11,779 nt of DNA. It comes from an uncultured Campylobacteraceae bacterium. Lineage in GTDB: Bacteria; Campylobacterota; Campylobacteria; Campylobacterales; Arcobacteraceae. Both the position numbers and the translations under genes were made by a program. The DNA lies in assembly GCA_913057765.1 (NCBI GenBank), contig CAJXPH010000071.1, positions 1-11,779 on the forward strand. The letters are read 5' to 3'. Numbering within the stretch: the stretch's first letter is position 1; each line of letters opens with the position of its first letter. Of this stretch, positions 7,581 through 11,779 are shown one piece after another. The notes beneath the pieces were generated by a model. It did no database searches. It was not told where the DNA came from and saw only the letters and a list, made by a program, of their open reading frames with translations.

Positions 7581-7720
7581 TTTTCAATTCTATATTCTTG
7601 TAGTACAACATTTTAAAATATGTATTGTATTGCAATAAGGTTTAATTTGGGATTTATCAAGTTAAGTCCAAAAATATATATTAGAATTTAGACTCATTTA
7701 AAATTGTATGAGAGATATTA

Positions 7721-8533
7721 TTAGAATATGTAAGAAGAAAGTCTACCAAAATTAACACATTCAGTAAAGGAGTGGCCACTTTTTTGAAGTAAAATAAATT
7801 TTATTTGTGGTGAAATATTTCGATTTTCACATTCCTTTAATAAAGACTTTGTCCAAGATATTGCACGTTCAACTCGTGTATATCCTTGCAAGGAATTTAT
7901 TTCTTTACTTTGATTTAAACTTGATTCAAAACCAATATCATATTCCCCGACGGCAACGGTAATTGGTATTTTTAAAAAATCAGAAAGTTGTTTATCAGTT
8001 ATTCCTTGAATAAAATGATTAACTTCATTATCAGCAATTCCATAAGGGAATGAATCCTGTAGATTAGGAAAAGTATACCAACCTGCAGCACATACAATAA
8101 GCTTCGATATCTTATGGGGATAGCGAAATGCATATCGATGAGAAAACTGTGCTCCGCCTGAAAAACCAAATAGATCAAATTTTTCAATATTAATTTCTAA
8201 TCTACTCTGAGTATCAGCGATAATATTATTCAATAACTCATCTGATCTAACTCCATTTAAACCAACTTCATGGCGTTGATACGAGGGATGTTCAGTAGCA
8301 GTGAAGTAAGGAACAATAAGAATAGTATTTGAGGCTGATGCACTTTTTCTTAATAGTCGAATTTGTTCTTTGCTTTTCCTTGATATACCATGCACACAAA
8401 CTAATATTTTACTATCTCTACTCCAACAGTTTGGTAAAAAAACAAAATAAGATTGAGAAGATATTTCTGCTACCTCAAAGCTATATAATTTGCCTTTCAG
8501 ATATGATTTAATTGGTGGGCCTAATTTATGCAT
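7721..8533 (-). CDS. Alpha/beta hydrolase (esterase/depolymerase-like)
   Basis: A cytoplasmic serine hydrolase with no signal peptide. Numbered from the ATG at 8533: oxyanion-hole HG (49-50) in ILVCVHGIS, nucleophile elbow GFSGG with Ser125, a likely acid in GEYD (Asp199), and catalytic His254 in SGHSF. These are in the canonical order and spacing for a 270-aa protein. The substrate cannot be read from sequence; the KILVCVHG start and long loop after the nucleophile recall feruloyl-esterase or PHB-depolymerase-like members. I choose the ATG at 8531-8533 because GGTGAG lies 8 nt upstream; two tandem GTG codons at 8543-8548 could add five residues. It overlaps the 3' end of the exporter gene by 8 bases and is the last gene of the cassette. 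No terminator is obvious downstream. Confidence 0.85.
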   Translation of the reverse strand: MHKLGPPIKSYLKGKLYSFEVAEISSQSYFVFLPNCWSRDSKILVCVHGISRKSKEQIRLLRKSASASNTILIVPYFTATEHPSYQRHEVGLNGVRSDELLNNIIADTQSRLEINIEKFDLFGFSGGAQFSHRYAFRYPHKISKLIVCAAGWYTFPNLQDSFPYGIADNEVNHFIQGITDKQLSDFLKIPITVAVGEYDIGFESSLNQSKEINSLQGYTRVERAISWTKSLLKECENRNISPQIKFILLQKSGHSFTECVNFGRLSSYIF

Positions 8534-10220
8534 CAAGTATCTCACCACTTGTATTACTAGTCAATTGTTGCTCAAGTAGATTTATAGAAAAATCTACAGG
8601 TTTACCATGCCATTTAATTCCTCCGTTAGCTATCAACCAAACTTCATCTGCAAACATCATTTGATCAATGTTATGTGTAGCCATAATAACCGTACCAGTG
8701 TAATTTTTGACAATACTACTAAAAAGTATACGCGACTCATCATCAAGAAAATTATCCGCTTCATCTAAAAGCAATATTTTAGGAGAGCCAAGTAACGCTC
8801 TAGCAAGAATTATCTTCTGTTGTTGTCCAAGAGAAAGATTTGCACCTGCAGTAGTAACTCTATGGTCTAGACCTAAGGCCGTTTGAGCTACAAAATCACT
8901 TAATCCACACTCTTCAATAATTTGATTAACCTCCTCTAATGGTGCCGACGGCCATCGATAACAAATATTTTTACGAATCGTTCCCTTTATAAGAGGAAGA
9001 GAGGAACTAACCATACCAATCATCGTTCTTAAATATTTTTCATGAAGAGAGAGTACATTAATATCATCAAGGGTTACATGTCCTGTTGAGGGTTTTAATA
9101 AGCCTGCAATTTCAGCAAGCAATGATGATTTCCCTGCACCATTATTCCCTAGAATAACTATTTTTTTTCCTAATGGAATAATTTTTTTAGTATTTGCCAC
9201 ACCCGAGAAGTCTTGAAGACCACTTAAAACTAATAGTCCCTTGCCTTTTTTATCTGGTCTTTCACGACGAGAAGGTTCAACCTTTTTAAGAAACTGTTCT
9301 AGTTTTTCTTTAGCAATATTAGCCCCATGCCAATATTCATAAACCCGTCCAATATTTCTTAATGGTTGAGTAAGTAATGCAACAAATACCATAGCCCCAA
9401 CTACGGAACCAGGAGTAGTAGAGCCATTTCTTATTAATACTGTACCCACAATTAATACAGTTGCACTTGATACTAATAAACTCCCCTCAGTGATAGCTCT
9501 ATGAATCCCTATAGCTTTGGCTCTTGCAACCATTGAATTAACAACTCTCAGGCTTTGTTGAGATATGCGATTCTTCTCACGACTACGTTGACCTGAAGCC
9601 TTAACCGTGATTAAGGATGTAATTTTCTCTGTGAGATTATTAGCAAGAGACGAACGACTCCTCCTCGCTTCACGAAATGTATTTTCCATTTTTTGTCCAA
9701 TATAAATAGCTAATAATGTATTTATCAACATAACAATTCCAATCATTATAGCTAAGGTTAAATTTATAAAACTCAACATGCAAAGGGCAAATACAATAAT
9801 AATCCCAGATACAAGTAAACGAGCATATCCAAGACTAACCCATTGTCGAATTGCACTTAGATCGCTTGCAAATCGTAAAATAATATCCCCTCTCCCATGA
9901 TGATCAAGTTGTCTTAGATCAGTTCTACATAATCGTGAAAACATTCTTTTCCGTAATTCATGAACATAATCTTGCCCAAGCATTTCAGCATCACTTCTCT
10001 CTCTATATTTCAGCCATGCAGTTACTATTATAATTACAAGGAAAAAAAAACTAATGCTAAAAAGAGAAAGAGATATTTTATTCGCATAGAGGAAGTTATC
10101 AAATACACTTTTAACTAAAATACTAAATGAAACTGCCATTACTGCTTGCATAAAACCATTTAAAACCAGCCACAAAAATTTAATTTTTCGTTGGGGATTA
10201 AAAATCGGTGGAATTCTCAT
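8526..10220 (-). CDS. Half-size ABC exporter (TMD-NBD fusion)
   Basis: A 564-aa type I (type IV fold) ABC exporter half, expected to work as a homodimer in the inner membrane. Six membrane segments lie roughly at 16-38, 53-70, 133-150, 152-176, 244-264 and 270-286. The ATPase domain has Walker A GNNGAGKS (358-365), signature LSLGQ (462-466, variant of LSGGQ), Walker B ILLLDEAD (482-489) with catalytic Glu487, and H-loop His516 in ATHN. The Q-loop glutamine is missing: the usual IGxVPQD is IGMVSSS (401-407), and no clear A-loop tyrosine precedes Walker A. There is no peptidase C39 domain, so a lantibiotic leader-peptidase function is not indicated. It starts 3 bases after the P-loop gene and overlaps the hydrolase, arguing for one operon. 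The substrate is unknown; lipid, peptide or small-molecule export are all possible. Confidence 0.93.
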   Translation of the reverse strand: MRIPPIFNPQRKIKFLWLVLNGFMQAVMAVSFSILVKSVFDNFLYANKISLSLFSISFFFLVIIIVTAWLKYRERSDAEMLGQDYVHELRKRMFSRLCRTDLRQLDHHGRGDIILRFASDLSAIRQWVSLGYARLLVSGIIIVFALCMLSFINLTLAIMIGIVMLINTLLAIYIGQKMENTFREARRSRSSLANNLTEKITSLITVKASGQRSREKNRISQQSLRVVNSMVARAKAIGIHRAITEGSLLVSSATVLIVGTVLIRNGSTTPGSVVGAMVFVALLTQPLRNIGRVYEYWHGANIAKEKLEQFLKKVEPSRRERPDKKGKGLLVLSGLQDFSGVANTKKIIPLGKKIVILGNNGAGKSSLLAEIAGLLKPSTGHVTLDDINVLSLHEKYLRTMIGMVSSSLPLIKGTIRKNICYRWPSAPLEEVNQIIEECGLSDFVAQTALGLDHRVTTAGANLSLGQQQKIILARALLGSPKILLLDEADNFLDDESRILFSSIVKNYTGTVIMATHNIDQMMFADEVWLIANGGIKWHGKPVDFSINLLEQQLTSNTSGEILDA

Positions 10221-10223
10221 GAC

Positions 10224-11312
10224 TTAATTACCAAGCATTTTCTTAATCGGCAAGTGTTTTAGTATCCACTGATGAATGTCACGTCTAATTAAATCAGAAG
10301 ATTTCAAAACAGGAACTGTACATAAAGAACGTGCTTCTTCCGTAGATAAGGGAGAGGCAGTGAGTGCCCCACTTACTGCAATTATGGGTAGGTTTTTTTC
10401 TGCTAACCATTGAGTACCAGAATATGCACTCATTGATTCAGCTGCCGCAAAAAATATAGCATCAATATGTTTAGAAAAATTGTTCAAATTTAATATAATC
10501 GCTGTTTCTTCTTGCGCTAACCCATCCGCTACTTCAATCACTATTACATCCACATTGTAACTAGAGAGAAAGTTAATCTGATTCATTAATATTAAGTCTA
10601 ATTGTTTTTCTGATAGTTTATACGTACTAGCAAACCCAAAATCAGTAAAATCAATAACAGGATATGCCCCTGCATCAATCATTTTCCAGGAATCAAGTCC
10701 TGATCCCGTACCAGTGACTTTTGCTGCGGAAACCTTTAATCCAGCGTTAATAAGTCCTTTGATTAAATTCACTGCTGTAGTAGTTTTCCCTCCATTCATC
10801 GAACTACCTGTAACAGCTAATATCAAAGAAAGGCTAGAGGATTTAGTAAGCGTTGGTAAAGAGTATCTATTTAAATTAATAATTTTTTTCTCTCTATCTG
10901 CAATTAATCCTAGAGGAGTAATTTTTGTAGCATTCTTTACTTTCCCATGTTTTGCAATAACCTTTCCTGCAATACCACCTGATGCAACAAGTTGACACTC
11001 TTCTAATAAGAGAGGAACCTCTGCTAAGAACTGATCTGGAGCATATCGATTACCATAACTTACTACAATTTCATCACCCACAAAAAGAGTGGCACGTCGT
11101 CCAGATGGAAGCTCTAACCGTGTATGTTGACCAATACGATCTACTCGTGCTAACACTAATTGTCCAGATTGTGGAGATACATTATTTGTAACTAAATAAT
11201 GAAATGTCCCCATTGAAATATTACGGGTAACATAGGATTGCTTAGCTGCCTCTATACGTGAAGGCTTAAGCTTTTTATATTTTGTATCAGTAAGAGTGGC
11301 TGTTTCTGTCAT
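10224..11312 (-). CDS. P-loop NTPase of the dethiobiotin-synthetase/DUF1611-like type with N-terminal beta domain
   Basis: The 362-aa protein has two parts. Residues about 34-150 form a strand-rich domain with QLVLARVDRIGQHTRLELPSG (51-71), FVGDEIVVSYGNRYAPDQ (77-94) and a glycine-rich SGGIAGKVIAKHG (111-123). Residues about 160-362 are a P-loop fold: Walker A GSSMNGGKTTT (169-179, Lys176), GTGSGLD (201-207), DAGAYPVIDFTDFG (213-226) and VIVIEVADGL (256-265, Walker B-like). The Gly-Lys-Thr-Thr start and the following loops resemble dethiobiotin synthetase, CobQ-type amidoligases and the NTPase half of DUF1611/DgcN, which couple ATP use to acylation or amide-bond chemistry; the reaction here is unknown. 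First gene of the cassette; its RBS (AAAGG, 11 nt from the ATG) is rather distant. MobB-like GTP binding is an alternative. Confidence 0.75.
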   Translation of the reverse strand: MTETATLTDTKYKKLKPSRIEAAKQSYVTRNISMGTFHYLVTNNVSPQSGQLVLARVDRIGQHTRLELPSGRRATLFVGDEIVVSYGNRYAPDQFLAEVPLLLEECQLVASGGIAGKVIAKHGKVKNATKITPLGLIADREKKIINLNRYSLPTLTKSSSLSLILAVTGSSMNGGKTTTAVNLIKGLINAGLKVSAAKVTGTGSGLDSWKMIDAGAYPVIDFTDFGFASTYKLSEKQLDLILMNQINFLSSYNVDVIVIEVADGLAQEETAIILNLNNFSKHIDAIFFAAAESMSAYSGTQWLAEKNLPIIAVSGALTASPLSTEEARSLCTVPVLKSSDLIRRDIHQWILKHLPIKKMLGN

Positions 11313-11361
11313 AATTTTATTGACCTTTACTAGAAATATTTTTTCTATTTTTCATTAAAAA

Positions 11362-11395
11362 AGTATACTATATTTATATGAATAGAATATGAATA
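11362..11395 (-). promoter_or_regulatory. Promoter and operator of the NTPase-ABC-hydrolase operon
   Basis: On the minus strand the 19-bp element TATTCATATTCTATTCATA (11395 down to 11377) is followed by 9 nt and then TATACT (11367 down to 11362). The element occupies the place of a -35 box, as an activator site would. The expected transcript start is near 11355, giving a leader of about 43 nt before the ATG at 11312. Confidence 0.6.
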
Positions 11396-11500
11396 GAAGT
11401 ACAAAATACTCTATACTATTATTAATTTTTTAATTAAGCTATTCAGCCATGCAAGATAATAAGTAAAATAAATTCATTTTATATTCATATTCTATTCATA
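11377..11500. repeat. Perfect 19-bp inverted repeat shared by two divergent promoters
   Basis: The left arm at 11377-11395 is the exact reverse complement of the right arm at 11482-11500, with 86 bases between. Each arm contains two copies of TATTCATA offset by 11 bp, about one helical turn. Outside the perfect core the flanks are also partly symmetric because each carries TATACT at the same distance. The heptamer TATTCAT (or ATGAATA) occurs six times between 11378 and 11547. Confidence 0.9.
11389..11433 (+). pseudogene. Relic of a duplicated lipoprotein gene start (14-codon ORF)
   Basis: ATGAATAGAAGTACAA at 11389-11404 is repeated exactly at 11541-11556, where it starts the lipoprotein gene. 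Translation of the left copy gives MNRSTKYSILLLIF and then TAA, closely resembling the lipoprotein signal peptide MNRSTIFIVLLTLFIF. No RBS precedes it and nothing recognisable follows it before the right-hand promoter. It looks like the stump left by a tandem duplication; a short leader peptide is a less likely alternative. Confidence 0.45.
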
Positions 11501-11515
11501 ATGATACGATATACT
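11482..11515 (+). promoter_or_regulatory. Promoter and operator of the lipoprotein gene
   Basis: TATTCATATTCTATTCATA (11482-11500), 9 nt, then TATACT (11510-11515). Element, spacing and -10 box are identical to the divergent promoter on the other strand. The expected start near 11522 would leave a leader of about 20 nt containing the RBS AAAGGA (11529-11534). Confidence 0.6.
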
Positions 11516-11540
11516 TATTTAAATGAATAAAGGATAAATC

Positions 11541-11730
11541 ATGAATAGAAGTACAATATTTATTGTTTTGTTAACACTTTTTATTTTTAATGGTTGTGTT
11601 ACTACAGGGAGTAGTACAGCAAAAAATTATTTAAAGTTGAAAGAAATTGATAAGGGGCTTATCTTTACATCTCAAGAATTAAAGAATAACCCAAATGATG
11701 TTTCTATGAATTATTATCATGGTAGATATC
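11541..11730 (+). CDS. Lipoprotein of unknown function, 3'-truncated by the contig end
   Basis: The ATG follows AAAGGA by 6 nt. The first 18 residues are a hydrophobic signal peptide and the lipobox FNGC places the lipidated cysteine at residue 19 (then VTTGSST), so the product is a signal-peptidase-II lipoprotein anchored in a membrane. The visible mature part ends with ELKNNPNDVSMNYYHGRY, whose NPxD-Y-G pattern could be the beginning of a TPR-like repeat, but too little is present to name a family. Only 63 native codons are seen; the open frame continues into the adapter and gains the artificial tail VSYTHLRAHETRE. It is divergent from the three-gene cassette and shares its operator, suggesting joint regulation. 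Confidence 0.8.
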
Positions 11731-11779
11731 CTGTCTCTTATACACATCTCCGAGCCCACGAGACCAGAGAGGATCTCGT
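11731..11779 (+). other. Illumina Nextera P7/i7 adapter (not genomic)
   Basis: Positions 11731-11749 are the Tn5 mosaic end CTGTCTCTTATACACATCT, 11750-11764 the Nextera read-2 segment, 11765-11772 (CAGAGAGG) an 8-base i7 index, and 11773-11779 the start of the P7 oligo. Native sequence ends at 11730. Confidence 0.98.

Noticed and set aside
7453..7635. Minus-strand ORF of 60 codons upstream of the 104-aa gene
   Set aside because: It starts at TTG, has no RBS, overlaps the start of a better-supported gene in another frame, and its Cys/Trp/Arg-rich translation is not protein-like.
8526..10220. Bacteriocin or lantibiotic exporter with leader peptidase
   Set aside because: No N-terminal C39 peptidase domain is present and no short precursor-peptide gene with a double-glycine leader was found nearby.
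10714..10995. Plus-strand ORF of 93 codons
   Set aside because: Antisense to the P-loop gene, whose Walker motifs show the minus strand is the coding one.
11422..11437. TTAATT/AATTAA hairpin between the divergent promoters
   Set aside because: A six-base, A/T-only stem is too weak for a terminator and no transcript is predicted to end there.
1..11779. CRISPR array, tRNA/rRNA genes, insertion sequence or integrase
   Set aside because: No regularly spaced repeats, no tRNA cloverleaf or rRNA signature, and no transposase or integrase reading frame could be seen on either strand. The mosaic ends at the contig edges are library adapters, not a natural Tn5/IS50.

Overview
The window is an assembled contig of low-GC bacterial DNA flanked at both ends by unremoved Illumina Nextera adapter (1-55 and 11731-11779). 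Native sequence is therefore 56-11730, and the genes at both ends are truncated by the contig edge. Gene content, AT-rich codon use, a short-form Mfd (995 aa) and promoters carried mainly by the -10 box suggest a Campylobacterota genome, most likely Arcobacteraceae. This is inferred from protein character alone; no database search was possible.

Left part (56-7505), ordinary chromosome. Two exported thioredoxin-fold proteins, a TlpA-like protein and a truncated DUF255 protein, lie in one minus-strand operon. A secreted DUF1566-domain protein and a monofunctional prephenate dehydratase (pheA) follow on the plus strand. pheA converges on nudC (NADH pyrophosphatase) across an AT-rich terminator. 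A 251-base intergenic region holds hairpins and a strong terminator-like stem. Then come mfd (GTG start) and, just upstream of it in the operon, an unrecognised 104-aa protein that overlaps mfd by one base.

Right part (about 7506-11730), accessory in character. Three tightly packed minus-strand genes are transcribed in the order: P-loop NTPase with an unfamiliar N-terminal domain, half-size ABC exporter with a degenerate Q-loop, alpha/beta hydrolase. The genes abut or overlap, so they are probably co-transcribed. Parts of them look richer in GC than mfd, which suggests horizontal acquisition. A plausible but unproven reading is a small pathway in which a product made or modified by the NTPase and hydrolase is exported by the ABC protein.

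The cassette is divergent from a lipoprotein gene cut by the contig end. The 228-base region between them is the most distinctive feature of the window. Both divergent promoters carry the same perfect 19-bp element, TATTCATATTCTATTCATA, exactly 9 nt upstream of an identical TATACT -10 box. The element is a direct repeat of TATTCATA with 11-bp periodicity, the geometry used by OmpR/PhoB-type response regulators. This predicts that cassette and lipoprotein are switched together by one regulator. Between the two promoters lies what looks like the relic of a second copy of the lipoprotein start.
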